From an uncultured Oscillospiraceae bacterium (GTDB taxonomy: Bacteria; Bacillota; Clostridia; Oscillospirales; Oscillospiraceae), in NCBI GenBank assembly GCA_947626265.1, contig CANQRM010000004.1:62001-126000 (forward strand): DNA of 64,000 bases. Reading direction: 5' to 3'. Positions 42,403 to 50,714 of this stretch are shown here, one piece after another (the stretch's first letter is position 1; each line of letters opens with the position of its first letter). Under the pieces are notes generated by a model. The model saw only the letters and a program-made list of their open reading frames with translations, was not told where the DNA came from and searched no databases. The position numbers and the translations under genes are program-made.

Positions 42403-42551
42403 AACAGAGGCGGCCAAATGACCGCCTCTGTTTCCTTGTCTGTTTGAAGTAGATGCTAGGGCGGACGAGCCCGACAGTATCCCGGCTCACTTGTTACGCT
42501 GCGCTCACGAGCCGTGAGACCGTGACACTGCCGGTTCTCGCCGCCCGTCGG
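42403..42551 (-). repeat. Dispersed palindromic repeat, copy B (with hairpin)
   Basis: Same orientation as copy A. The left part (hairpin ACAGAGGCGG/CCGCCTCTGT at 42404-42413 and 42422-42431, then TTTCCTTGTCTGTT and ATGCTAGGGCGG) matches copy A closely. The inner part is the second sequence subtype (CTCACGAGCCGTGAG and GTGACACTGCCGG), shared with copy D. Copies A and B bracket the HicAB/peptide island as direct repeats. Confidence 0.8.
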
Positions 42552-42562
42552 GTGGGCAAGTT

Positions 42563-43891
42563 TTATTTTCCACTCTCTCTAAACACCGCCCGGCAGAGGA
42601 GGAGACCGAGAAGCGCGCTCAGGAAGTCCGCCAATGCCTGGCTCACCAAGAGCCCCTGATAGCCCGCGAGGGCCGTGGCCGCGGCCAGCACCGCCACGAA
42701 CACTACCCCCTGCCGGCTCAGGGACATGATGAGCGCCGGGCCCGCCCGGCCCGCGGCCTGAAAAAGGCACGTCAGCAGCAGCACCACCGCGGCGAACACG
42801 TTCCCCGCCGCCTGCCACCGGAGCATCACCGCCCCCTCGGCCACCACCTCAGAAAGGTCCATGAATCCGGCCAGGAGCCGGGGCGCCGCCAGGATGAGCA
42901 CGGCGCTCAAGAGAGAGGCCAGCGCGCAGAGAAAGCCCAGGCAGAAGCCGGTGAGTTTCTTGAGCCTCGCCCGGTCCCCCGCGCCCCAGAGGAAGCCGAA
43001 CAGCGGCACGCCCCCGAAGGAAAAGCCCACCAGCAGGAGCTGGGCCACCATGTTCACCTTCAAAGCGATGCCCATGGCCGCCACCCGGACGCTGCCGTAG
43101 GCGGCGAGGTATTTGTTCATGACCACCAGGCTCAGGCTGGAGGTCAGGTTCGCGATGGCGGCGGTGAGGCCCACGGCCAGTATCCCCCGCAGCTCCTCCC
43201 CGGACACCCGCGCGTCCCGGGGGGCGACGGACATGTACCGGCTCTTCCGCTTAAGGACGATGAGAAGGAATATATCGCTGGCGGCGTAGCCGATGGCGGT
43301 GGCGACGGCCGCGCCCCGGGCGCCCCAGCCCGCCACGGAGATGAGGATGGGGTCCAGGATGATGTTGAGGATGGTACCGCCTATGGTGCCCGCCACGGCG
43401 GCGGAGGCCAGGCCCTCGCAGCGCAATAAATTGGAGTGGATGAAGCTGGCCACCACGATGGGGGCGCAAACAGCGAGGACGGAGAAGTACTCCGAGGCGA
43501 AGGGGGCCGTGCGCGCGTCCGCGCCGATGAGCCGCAGCAGCGGCCCACGGAAGGCCATGGAGGCGACCGCCAGCACCGCGCCGGTGAGAAGCGCCACGTA
43601 AAAGCAGAAGGCGCTGACCCGCCGCACGCCGGATTCGTCCCCCCTGCCCAGCATCCGGGAGATGAGGGAGCTGCCGCCCTGGCCGTAGATGTTGCCGAAG
43701 GCCATGAGGGCGGTGAACACCGGGCTGCACAGGGCCACCCCGGCCACCAGGTCCGCGTCCCCGGTCCGGGCGATGAACCAGGTGTCCGCCAGGTTGTAGA
43801 TGAGCGTCACCACCATGTTCAGGGTGACGGGCAGGGCCAGCCGGAAATAGGTCCGGGGCAGGTGGTCCAGGTCGAAAACGGACTGCTCCAT
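42563..43891 (-). CDS. MATE family exporter, third
   Basis: A 442-residue MATE exporter of the MepA-like branch: FRLALPVTLNMVVTLIYNLADTWFI at the start of the first half, FGNIYGQGGSSLISRMLGRG in the first loop, and GFSFGGVPLFGFLWGAGD in the second half. Twelve hydrophobic segments. The ATG at 43891 follows AAGGAGGCGCC. Repeat copy B abuts its stop codon. A short stretch of its 3-prime part (about 42665-42705) recurs at 41514-41550. Confidence 0.92.
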   Translation of the reverse strand: MEQSVFDLDHLPRTYFRLALPVTLNMVVTLIYNLADTWFIARTGDADLVAGVALCSPVFTALMAFGNIYGQGGSSLISRMLGRGDESGVRRVSAFCFYVALLTGAVLAVASMAFRGPLLRLIGADARTAPFASEYFSVLAVCAPIVVASFIHSNLLRCEGLASAAVAGTIGGTILNIILDPILISVAGWGARGAAVATAIGYAASDIFLLIVLKRKSRYMSVAPRDARVSGEELRGILAVGLTAAIANLTSSLSLVVMNKYLAAYGSVRVAAMGIALKVNMVAQLLLVGFSFGGVPLFGFLWGAGDRARLKKLTGFCLGFLCALASLLSAVLILAAPRLLAGFMDLSEVVAEGAVMLRWQAAGNVFAAVVLLLTCLFQAAGRAGPALIMSLSRQGVVFVAVLAAATALAGYQGLLVSQALADFLSALLGLLLCRAVFRESGK

Positions 43892-44022
43892 GTTGGCGCC
43901 TCCTTTTCTGTCGCCGGTCCAGTATAGCAGAGGCGGCGGGAAATGGAAAGGGCGGTTTTTAACCGAAGTTTAACCATCTGGCACTGTTCATTTTCCGGCG
44001 CTTGTGATATAGTAAAGGTGTT

Positions 44023-45264
44023 ATGAGCACTTATAATTACAACTACACCAATTCCCCCGGGCCGGGACCGGGCTCCCCGGGGCCCAGGCCGCCCCGGAAG
44101 GACGACTCCTGGGACGGGATAAGCTGGGTCATCGACGTGGGTCTCATCTTTGCCACGGGACCCCTGGGGCTGTTCGTCACCATCGCCCATGCCATGGGCC
44201 ATGACATCGTGGGCGGTTTCTTAAGCGGCCTCTTTGGCAGCCGGAAGAAGAACACCGCCCGCTCCGCCGCCCAGGCGAGGGCTGCCCAGGCCCGGGCCAA
44301 CGCGGACGCCGCTTGGGCCAAGGTGAACAATGCCCAGGCCCAGGCCAACAAGGCCCGGGCCGCCGCTCCCCAGGACGATGAGCCGGAGGACGTGCGCCAT
44401 GCGGACGCCGGCGCCACGGTGAAGACTGTGTTCGGCTGGATATTGGCCGCCTTCGGCCTTCTGGGCACGGCGGGGGCCGTGGCGACCGGGGCGGGGCTCT
44501 GGTCCATCGTGAGCATGGTGGCCGTGGCCCTGGGCGGCGGCTCTCTGGTGCTGGCCGCCATGGGCTCCCGCCGGAAGGAGGCCAAGTTCCGCCGGTGCCT
44601 CACCGTCAGCGGCACCCGGGGCGTGGTGGATATCAAAAAGATCGCCAAGACCCTGGGCGTGGACGCCGCCGAGGCGGACAAGACCCTGGAGGAGATGGTG
44701 GACCGGGGCTACTATGGCGAGAAGGCCTATATAGACCACGAGCGGGGCCTTCTGGTCATCGACGTGGAGGACATGCGGGACGTGTACCGCAAAGAGGACG
44801 AGGCCAAGGCCCGGGCGGAAAAGGACAAGATGACCGAGTACGAGCGCTATGTGGAGCGCATCCGCCAGGCGGACGTGGACATCGAGGACGAGGTCATGAG
44901 CGAGAAGATCCGCCGGATGCAGGAGCTGACCGCCTCCATCTTTGCCGAGGTCCAGGCCCATCCGGAGAAAAAGCCCATGATAGACCGGTTCATGACCTAT
45001 TACCTGCCAACCACCCTGAAGCTGCTGGAATCCTACGCCCGCATCGAAAAGCAGGGGGTCACCGGCGAGAACATGGCCAAGGCCAAGAAAGACATCGAGG
45101 GCATCGCCGACACCCTGGTGGCGGGATACGAAAAGCAGCTGGACAAGCTCTACAAGGCCGAGGCCGTGGACATCGCCGGGGACGTGAGCGTCATCGAGAG
45201 CATGCTCCGGCGGGACGGCCTTTCCGATAAGAACGAATTTGGACAGACGATGGGAGGACACTGA
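44023..45264 (+). CDS. XpaC-like 5-bromo-4-chloroindolyl phosphate hydrolysis family protein
   Basis: A 413-residue protein. Residues 1-40 are Pro/Gly-rich, a membrane helix follows (VIDVGLIFATGPLGLFV), then an Ala-rich helical linker (about 75-115), two more helices (130-175) and a C-terminal XpaC/PF10112-type domain with MIDRFMTYYLPTTLKLLESY, the family signature. XpaC was named for hydrolysis of a chromogenic phosphate, but homologues often sit with TelA-type tellurite/stress proteins and their role is unclear. An extended -10 (TGA TATAGT at 44005-44013) lies just upstream. The stop codon is one base before the next ATG. Confidence 0.85.
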   Translation: MSTYNYNYTNSPGPGPGSPGPRPPRKDDSWDGISWVIDVGLIFATGPLGLFVTIAHAMGHDIVGGFLSGLFGSRKKNTARSAAQARAAQARANADAAWAKVNNAQAQANKARAAAPQDDEPEDVRHADAGATVKTVFGWILAAFGLLGTAGAVATGAGLWSIVSMVAVALGGGSLVLAAMGSRRKEAKFRRCLTVSGTRGVVDIKKIAKTLGVDAAEADKTLEEMVDRGYYGEKAYIDHERGLLVIDVEDMRDVYRKEDEAKARAEKDKMTEYERYVERIRQADVDIEDEVMSEKIRRMQELTASIFAEVQAHPEKKPMIDRFMTYYLPTTLKLLESYARIEKQGVTGENMAKAKKDIEGIADTLVAGYEKQLDKLYKAEAVDIAGDVSVIESMLRRDGLSDKNEFGQTMGGH

Positions 45265-45265
45265 T

Positions 45266-46102
45266 ATGGCAAACGAGTACTACGAAAAGCTCATCCGCTG
45301 CCGGGACGTTATCCGGGAAAAGACGGACTTCCAGCCCCGCATCGGCCTCATCCTGGGCTCCGGCCTGGGCCCTGTGGCCGAGACCATGGAGGTGGTGGCG
45401 ACGGTCGATTACAAGGACCTGCCCGGCTTCCCCGTGTCCACCGTGCCGGGCCACGCGGGCCGGTATCTGTTCGGCTACATCGGCGGCGTGCCCGTGGTGT
45501 GCATGCAGGGCCGGGTCCACTACTATGAGGGCTTTGACGTGCATGACGTGGTCCTGCCCGTGCGGCTGATGGGCCTTCTCGGCATAAAGCTGGTGTTCCT
45601 CACCAATGCCGCCGGGGGCCTGGACCCCAACATGGAGACCCCGTCTCTCATGGTCATCCGGGACCATATGATGTTCAACTTCCCCAATCCCCTGGTGGGC
45701 CCCAACCTGGACGAGCTGGGTCCCCGGTTCCCGGACATGAGCGAGATATACGACAAAAACCTCCGGGACGTGCTGCACACCACGGCGGCGGGCCTGGGCA
45801 TGAAGCTGGACGAGGGCGTATACATCCAGCTCACCGGCCCCAGCTTCGAGACCCCCTTTGAGGTCCGCTACTATGGCGCCATCGGCGGCAGCGCCGTGGG
45901 CATGAGCACCGCCTGCGAGGCCGTGGCCGCCCGGCATATGGGCCTGAAGGTCTGCGGCATGAGCTGCATCACCAATAAGGGCGCGGGCCTGTCCGCCCAT
46001 GCCCTGAGCCATCAGGAGGTCATTGAGGCCGGCCAGCAGATTGCGGAGCGTTTCTCCGCCCTGGTCACCGCCGCCATCCCGGCCCTGGACGCGGCGCTGT
46101 GA
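45266..46102 (+). CDS. Purine nucleoside phosphorylase (PNP/MTAP family)
   Basis: A 278-residue trimeric-type phosphorylase: IGLILGSGLGPVAE (phosphate loop), PGHAGRYLFGYIGGVPVVCMQGRVHYYEG, TNAAGGLDPN and GPSFETPFEVRYY are the PNP family signatures. It splits purine nucleosides with phosphate to base and ribose-1-phosphate. Next to mtnA and near an MTA/SAH deaminase it may act on methylthioinosine. The ATG at 45266 follows GGGAGGA by eight bases and comes one base after the XpaC-like stop. Overlaps mtnA by four bases. Confidence 0.93.
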   Translation: MANEYYEKLIRCRDVIREKTDFQPRIGLILGSGLGPVAETMEVVATVDYKDLPGFPVSTVPGHAGRYLFGYIGGVPVVCMQGRVHYYEGFDVHDVVLPVRLMGLLGIKLVFLTNAAGGLDPNMETPSLMVIRDHMMFNFPNPLVGPNLDELGPRFPDMSEIYDKNLRDVLHTTAAGLGMKLDEGVYIQLTGPSFETPFEVRYYGAIGGSAVGMSTACEAVAARHMGLKVCGMSCITNKGAGLSAHALSHQEVIEAGQQIAERFSALVTAAIPALDAAL

Positions 46103-47142
46103 GCGACAAGGTAAAAAACATCGCGCTCTCGCCCGACGGGAGCGCGGTGCGCATTCTGGACCAGACGCGCCTGCCCGGGGAGGTGGTGTATCTCGACCTG
46201 CATGGCCGGGAGGAGATGTACGAGGCCATAAAGGCCCTGCGGGTCCGGGGTGCCCCCGCCATCGGCATCTTCGCCGCCTGGGGGCTGTACGTGCTGGCCC
46301 GAAGCTACGGGGAGGATGAGTTCTTCCCCCGGCTGGATGATGACTGCGATTATCTTATCTCTTGCCGGCCCACGGCGGTGAATCTGGCCCGGCAGGCGGA
46401 GCGGATGCGCGCCCTGGCCCATGGAATGCAGGGCCGCCCCATCCCCGACATCGTGGCCGCTCTCGGCCGGGAGGCGAAGGCCATCCACGAGGAGGACGTC
46501 GCCATGTGCCGGACCATCGCGGAGGCGGGCCTTAGCCTTCTGCACCCCGGGGACACGGTGCTGACCCACTGCAACGCCGGGCCTCTGGCCACCAGCGAGT
46601 ACGGCACGGGCCTGGGCCCCCTGCTGCTGGCCGCGGAGCGGGGCGTGGAGATAAAGGCCTATGTGGACGAGACCAGGCCCCTATTGCAGGGCGCCCGGCT
46701 CACCGCCTGGGAGCTCATGAACGCGGGAATAGACTGCACCCTCATATGCGACAACATGGCGGCTCTCGCCATGAAGCAAGGCCGCATCCGGGCCGTGCTG
46801 GCCGGGTGCGACCGCATGGCTGCCAACGGGGACGCCGCCAACAAGATCGGCACCTCCGGCGCCGCCATCATCGCGCAGCACTACGGCGTGCCGGTGTACA
46901 TCCTCCTGCCCTCCAGCACCATCGACCTTTCCTGCCCCACGGGGGCGGACATCCCCATCGAGGAGCGGGACGGGGAGGAGATACGCTCCATGTGGTACGT
47001 CCAGCCCATGGCCCCCGCGGGGGTAAAGTGCTGGGACCCGGCCTTCGACGTGACGGACCATGAGCTCATTACCGCCGTCGTCACGGAAAAGGGCGTCATA
47101 TACCCGCCCTACGATGTGAATCTGAAAAAACTGTTTGGATAA
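46099..47142 (+). CDS. mtnA: S-methyl-5-thioribose-1-phosphate isomerase MtnA
   Basis: A 347-residue aldose-ketose isomerase of the eIF2B-like fold: RVRGAPAIGIFAAWGLYV, THCNAGPLAT (catalytic Cys), and CDRMAANGDAANKIGT with the catalytic Asp. It converts 5-methylthioribose-1-phosphate to the ribulose form in methylthioadenosine salvage. The start is GTG at 46099 in a GTGA overlap with the phosphorylase stop, which couples the two enzymes. The later enzymes of aerobic salvage (MtnB, C, D) are not in the window. Confidence 0.93.
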   Translation: MSDKVKNIALSPDGSAVRILDQTRLPGEVVYLDLHGREEMYEAIKALRVRGAPAIGIFAAWGLYVLARSYGEDEFFPRLDDDCDYLISCRPTAVNLARQAERMRALAHGMQGRPIPDIVAALGREAKAIHEEDVAMCRTIAEAGLSLLHPGDTVLTHCNAGPLATSEYGTGLGPLLLAAERGVEIKAYVDETRPLLQGARLTAWELMNAGIDCTLICDNMAALAMKQGRIRAVLAGCDRMAANGDAANKIGTSGAAIIAQHYGVPVYILLPSSTIDLSCPTGADIPIEERDGEEIRSMWYVQPMAPAGVKCWDPAFDVTDHELITAVVTEKGVIYPPYDVNLKKLFG

Positions 47143-47173
47143 ACCCTGCACGGAAGAAGGGAGAAAAGCAATA

Positions 47174-48082
47174 ATGGCCGTTCCCAAATACCATGAAATG
47201 ATGAAACCGCTCCTGAGAGCAGTCTGTGACGGTGCGCCCCATACGCTTAAAGAGTTAAAGCCCATCATTGCTGAGGAGTATTCTCTTTCTGAGGCCGACT
47301 TGGCAGAAATGCTCCCCAGCGGGCGACAGACGGTTTTTGCCAACCGGCTTGGCTGGGCCGGTACATACCTGCTGAAGGCCGGTTTGCTGGAACGCCCTGC
47401 CCGGGGAACGTTCATTATCACGCCGGAGGGCAAAAAAGTCCTGGAAGAAGACCCCGCGGTCATTGATCCCAATTTTTTGGACAGGTACGAAAGCTTTCGG
47501 AAGTTCAGACATACAGACGCCAATGAGAGCGCTTCTGAACCGGCGGCGGCTGTGCAGGACACAAAGACGCCGGACGACACCTTTGAAGAGGCATTTCAGC
47601 AGATCAGTGATAACTTGGCGGATGAGGTCTTGGCCGAGGTAATAAAACTGTCTCCCACTGCCTTTGAGCAAATGGTCATCGACCTGATGTATGAGATGGG
47701 CTACGGTGCGTTTGAGAACTCTGGCCATACGACATCGGTCACCAATGACGAGGGCATCGATGGGGTGATCATGGAGGATAAGCTGGGCTTTGACCTTATC
47801 TACATCCAGGCCAAGAAATGGGACCCGGAGCAGACCATCGGACGGCCTCAGATCCAGAATTTTGTGGGCGCCATTGCCGGCAAAGGAGAAAAGGGCCTGT
47901 TCGTGACAACGGCAAAATACGCAAAGACCGCTGTCGATTATGCCCGGCACCAGCACATCATCCTCATAGACGGGCCAAAGCTGGCCCGCTTGATGATCGA
48001 GCATAACTTTGGTGTATCGCCAAAGAAAACTTTTGAGATCAAGGCGATCGACACCGACCTGTTCAACAGCTACGCAGAATAA
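47174..48082 (+). CDS. Mrr-type restriction endonuclease
   Basis: A 302-residue nuclease with the N-terminal Mrr winged-helix domain (residues 1-95, MKPLLRAVCDGAPHTLKEL) and a C-terminal Mrr catalytic domain: FEQMVIDLMYEMGYG, then the PD-(D/E)xK core DEGIDGVIMEDKLGFDLIYIQAKKW with Asp, Gln and Lys. Mrr proteins cut modified foreign DNA. The ATG at 47174 follows AAGGGAGAAAAG. Its composition is lower in GC than the salvage genes on both sides, which it interrupts; a strong terminator follows, as for a small acquired defence gene. Confidence 0.9.
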   Translation: MAVPKYHEMMKPLLRAVCDGAPHTLKELKPIIAEEYSLSEADLAEMLPSGRQTVFANRLGWAGTYLLKAGLLERPARGTFIITPEGKKVLEEDPAVIDPNFLDRYESFRKFRHTDANESASEPAAAVQDTKTPDDTFEEAFQQISDNLADEVLAEVIKLSPTAFEQMVIDLMYEMGYGAFENSGHTTSVTNDEGIDGVIMEDKLGFDLIYIQAKKWDPEQTIGRPQIQNFVGAIAGKGEKGLFVTTAKYAKTAVDYARHQHIILIDGPKLARLMIEHNFGVSPKKTFEIKAIDTDLFNSYAE

Positions 48083-48084
48083 AT

Positions 48085-48122
48085 AAAAAACTATCGCCGC
48101 CCACGGGCGGCGATAGTTTTTC
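48085..48122. terminator. Bidirectional terminator
   Basis: CTATCGCCGCCC (48091-48102) pairs with GGGCGGCGATAG (48105-48116), with six A to the left and five T to the right, between the convergent Mrr and HTH genes. Confidence 0.9.
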
Positions 48123-48125
48123 GTC

Positions 48126-48320
48126 TCACTCCCGGCCCAGCAGATGGTCGGTCGAGACATCCAGAAGGTCAGCCAGCGCGACCAGCGTCTCGTAGGAGGG
48201 ACGCCGCTCATCCTGTTCATAACCCTGATATGTCCGCAGCGCCACACCTACCGCTTCCGCGGTCTTCTCCTGGGTCATCCCGTGCGCTAAACGCGCCGCA
48301 CGCAATCTTTTTCCGAACAT
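48126..48320 (-). CDS. Small XRE-type HTH regulator
   Basis: A 64-residue single-domain regulator: MFGKRLRAARLAHGMTQEKT and VALRTYQGYEQDERRPSYETL form the HTH, and LLDVSTDHLLGRE is the common end. The ATG at 48320 follows GGAGGG by five bases; the frame is open further upstream but without support. It is convergent with the Mrr gene and may control it or the divergent small Cys-rich gene. Target unknown. Confidence 0.82.
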   Translation of the reverse strand: MFGKRLRAARLAHGMTQEKTAEAVGVALRTYQGYEQDERRPSYETLVALADLLDVSTDHLLGRE

Positions 48321-48417
48321 TTTTCCCTCCAAACCCTTGACTACGCTCAAATTGTACGTTATTCTATGCAGGAGCGAAACGCTCATTTTGCGCGTGAAAC
48401 AAAGGAGTTGGGCCGGT

Positions 48418-48618
48418 TTGGACGAAAAATGGTATTCATTTTTGCTCCGCATGACCGATGACAGACTGTGGTGTGCAAATTGCAGATTCTTTTATCAGCA
48501 CTACCTTAAGGACGGCAGGCCCCTGGAGTGGGGCCACTGTGTCTATCCAAAGGTAAAGGCCCGGAGGACGTGCGACCATTGCGGGCACTTTCAAAGCAAA
48601 AAAGGGCCTGCCCGGTAG
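48418..48618 (+). CDS. Small Cys-rich protein, possible zinc ribbon
   Basis: A 66-residue protein if translation starts at the TTG at 48418, ten bases after AAGGAG; an ATG at 48451 without ribosome site would give 55 residues. LWCANCRFFYQHY, then GHCVYP and CDHCGHF supply two CxxC pairs and a fifth Cys, the pattern of a zinc ribbon or knuckle. No family recognised. It lies divergent from the small HTH gene and upstream of the deaminase promoter. Confidence 0.5.
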   Translation: MDEKWYSFLLRMTDDRLWCANCRFFYQHYLKDGRPLEWGHCVYPKVKARRTCDHCGHFQSKKGPAR

Positions 48619-48632
48619 GGGGAAGGTCCATC

Positions 48633-48662
48633 TTGCGCGTTTCTGCCGCGGCATGCTATAAT
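48633..48662 (+). promoter_or_regulatory. Promoter of the MTA/SAH deaminase gene
   Basis: TTGCGC at 48633-48638 and consensus TATAAT at 48657-48662 with an 18-base spacer and TGC before the -10. The start codon lies 32 bases downstream. Confidence 0.7.
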
Positions 48663-48694
48663 GGCGCCAATGACATATACAAAGGAGAGACGCC

Positions 48695-49951
48695 ATGATA
48701 CGCTTTTATAACGGCCTTGTGCTGGAGCCTGCCGGTGTGACGGAAAACGAGGTCTGGGTGGACGGCTCCGCCATATGCTACGTGGGCCCCGCGAAGGCGG
48801 ATATGCCCGCCTTTGAGCGGGAGATAGACTTAAAGGGCGACCTGGTGATGCCGGGGTTCAAGAACGCCCACACCCACTCCGGGATGACGTTCCTCCGCTC
48901 CGCGGCGGACGACCTGCCCCTGCAGGAGTGGCTGGAAAAGCAGGTGTTCCCCAACGAGGCGAAGCTGGACGGGGAGAGCCTGGCCGCCTTCGTGAAGGTT
49001 GCCTTTTTGGAATACCTGGCCGGGGGCTGCACCGCCTGCTTCGACATGTACTACTTCCCCGACGCCTTCGTCCAGGTGGCGAAGGACTGGGGATTCAGGG
49101 CCATCATGTGCGAGTCCCTGACCTTTGGGGACGACCCCGCGCGGGTCTATGACCGGTACGAGAAGTATAACAACATGGGCCCCTTTGTGGGCTTCCGGCT
49201 GGGCTTCCACGCCGAGTACACCAATGGCCTGGACACCTTCAAGACCGTGGCGGAGGCCGCCCGTCATTTCAAGGCCCCGGTATGGTGCCACAATTCCGAG
49301 ACGAAAAAGGAGACGGAGGAGTGCGTCGCCCGCCACGGGGTGAGCCCCACCCGCCTTTTCGAGGACATGGGTCTCTATGAATACGGCGGCGGCGGGTACC
49401 ACTGCGTGTATTTCACACCGGAGGACATGGACATCTTCGCCCGCCACGGCTGCACCGCCGTCATAAACGCCTGCTCCAACGGGAAGCTCGCCAGCGGCGT
49501 CTTCCCCCTGAAGCTGGCCATGGAAAAGGGCGTGAACCTGGCCGTGGGCACCGACGGCCCCGCCTCCAACAACGCCCTGGACATGTTCCGGGAGATGTAT
49601 CTCATAAACCTCACCGCCAAGCTCCGGGAGGGCGACGCCGCCGCGGGCGACCCGGCCCTCATCCTGAACGCGGCGGTATCCGGCGGCGCCCGGGCCATGG
49701 GCCTTGCGGACTGCGACGCCATAGCCGTGGGCAAGCAGGCGGACCTGACCGTCATCGACATGCACCGGCCCAACATGCGGCCCGTGAACAACGTGGTGAA
49801 GAACCTGGTCTATTCCGGCAACCCCTCCAACGTGCGCATGACCATGATCGCGGGCGTGGTGCGGTACGAAAACGGCCAGTTCTTCGTGGGCGAGGACCCG
49901 GAGGCCGTGTACCGGACAGCGGAGAAGTATACAAGGAAGATTTTGGGGTAA
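48695..49951 (+). CDS. 5-methylthioadenosine/S-adenosylhomocysteine deaminase-like amidohydrolase
   Basis: A 418-residue metal-dependent amidohydrolase: NAHTHSGMTFLRS (metal His pair), GFHAEYTN, and TDGPASNNALDMF are characteristic of the MtaD/SsnA/TrzN group. It probably deaminates methylthioadenosine or S-adenosylhomocysteine to the inosine form; guanine or other aminohydrolase activity cannot be excluded. The ATG follows AAAGGAGAG. It lies downstream of the phosphorylase and mtnA, apart from the inserted Mrr segment, and ends at a strong terminator. Confidence 0.85.
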   Translation: MIRFYNGLVLEPAGVTENEVWVDGSAICYVGPAKADMPAFEREIDLKGDLVMPGFKNAHTHSGMTFLRSAADDLPLQEWLEKQVFPNEAKLDGESLAAFVKVAFLEYLAGGCTACFDMYYFPDAFVQVAKDWGFRAIMCESLTFGDDPARVYDRYEKYNNMGPFVGFRLGFHAEYTNGLDTFKTVAEAARHFKAPVWCHNSETKKETEECVARHGVSPTRLFEDMGLYEYGGGGYHCVYFTPEDMDIFARHGCTAVINACSNGKLASGVFPLKLAMEKGVNLAVGTDGPASNNALDMFREMYLINLTAKLREGDAAAGDPALILNAAVSGGARAMGLADCDAIAVGKQADLTVIDMHRPNMRPVNNVVKNLVYSGNPSNVRMTMIAGVVRYENGQFFVGEDPEAVYRTAEKYTRKILG

Positions 49952-49965
49952 AAAACTTAAACGTA

Positions 49966-49994
49966 AAACCTCCCCTTACACAGGGGAGGTTTTT
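49966..49994 (+). terminator. Intrinsic terminator of the deaminase gene
   Basis: AAAACCTCCCC (49965-49975) pairs with GGGGAGGTTTT (49983-49993) over TTACACA, followed by T residues. Repeat copy C begins immediately after. Confidence 0.85.
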
Positions 49995-49998
49995 GCAC

Positions 49999-50081
49999 GC
50001 CCGACGCGCGGTGAGAACCGGCAGTGCCCCGCACGCGCTCGGTGAGCGAAGCGAACTTTAGCGGGAGGGGCCCTGTCGGGC
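49999..50081 (+). repeat. Dispersed palindromic repeat, copy C
   Basis: An 83-base core bounded by GCCCGAC (49999-50005) and GTCGGGC (50075-50081). Inside, CCCCGC and GCGGGAGGGG can pair around CTCGGTGAGCGAAGCGAAC. It is the same subtype as copy A in opposite orientation, and lies between a terminator and the convergent ogt gene. Confidence 0.8.
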
Positions 50082-50104
50082 TCAGCCGCGCTTTGCCAGC
50101 CTTT

Positions 50105-50590
50105 TTATATCGCTCCCTCGTGCTGCAACAGCCAGCTCTTGGCGCCGAGGCCGCCGGCGTAGCCGGTGAGGGAGCCGTCGGCCCCTACCACCCGATGGCA
50201 GGGGATGATGATGGAGATGGGATTATGGCCCACCGCCCCGCCCACGGCCTGGGCGGACATGCTGTACCGGCCCATGCGGCGGGCGGCCTTATCCGCCAAC
50301 TGCCCGTAGGTAGTGAGCTCCCCGTAGGGGATGTCCAGGAGCAGCTCCCATATGAGCTTTTGAAATGTGCTCCCCGCCGGGGCCAGGGGCAGTTCCTCAG
50401 GGTCCGGCGCATCCCCGGCGAAGTAGGCGTCCAGCCAGGCCGCCGCCCGGGCGAATACGGCCAGGTCCCGCCGCTCCATGGGCGCGGCGGGGAAATATTT
50501 CTGCTCCGGCAGCCACAGGCCGGTGAGGCACTCCCCGTCGCTGCCCAGGGTCAGGGGCCCCAGGGGCGAGGGGTATACGGCGCTGAACAT
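50105..50590 (-). CDS. ogt: Methylated-DNA--protein-cysteine S-methyltransferase
   Basis: A 161-residue suicide DNA repair protein that takes the methyl group from O6-methylguanine. The N-terminal ribonuclease-like domain (residues 1-70) precedes the methyltransferase domain with GELTTYGQLADKAARR, the recognition helix AVGGAVGHNPISIIIPCHR and the acceptor Cys131. Complete in length for Ogt. The minus-strand promoter has TATACT at 50618-50613 with TGG in front. Divergent from the PAP2-GDPD gene. Confidence 0.95.
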   Translation of the reverse strand: MFSAVYPSPLGPLTLGSDGECLTGLWLPEQKYFPAAPMERRDLAVFARAAAWLDAYFAGDAPDPEELPLAPAGSTFQKLIWELLLDIPYGELTTYGQLADKAARRMGRYSMSAQAVGGAVGHNPISIIIPCHRVVGADGSLTGYAGGLGAKSWLLQHEGAI

Positions 50591-50652
50591 AGTTCATCAT
50601 CCTCTCCCCGAGAGTATACCATAGAGCCATGAGCGGCACAATTAAATTTTGT

Positions 50653-50681
50653 TTGTAGCCATCATCCATATATGGTACAAT
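50653..50681 (+). promoter_or_regulatory. Promoter of the PAP2-GDPD fusion gene
   Basis: TTGTAG at 50653-50658 and TACAAT at 50676-50681 with a 17-base spacer and TGG before the -10. Confidence 0.65.
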
Positions 50682-50714
50682 GAGCGGAGAAAAATAAGGC
50701 TGCGAGGGATACAT

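Noticed and set aside
41781-42404. Extension of the first double-glycine peptide to a 207-residue protein
   Set aside because: The upstream part crosses a promoter, an intrinsic terminator and hairpins, has no ribosome site, and the ATG at 41963 has a perfect one.
47135-47173. Longer start for the Mrr gene
   Set aside because: The in-frame TTG at 47135 overlaps the end of mtnA and has no ribosome site; the ATG at 47174 follows AAGGGAGAAAAG.
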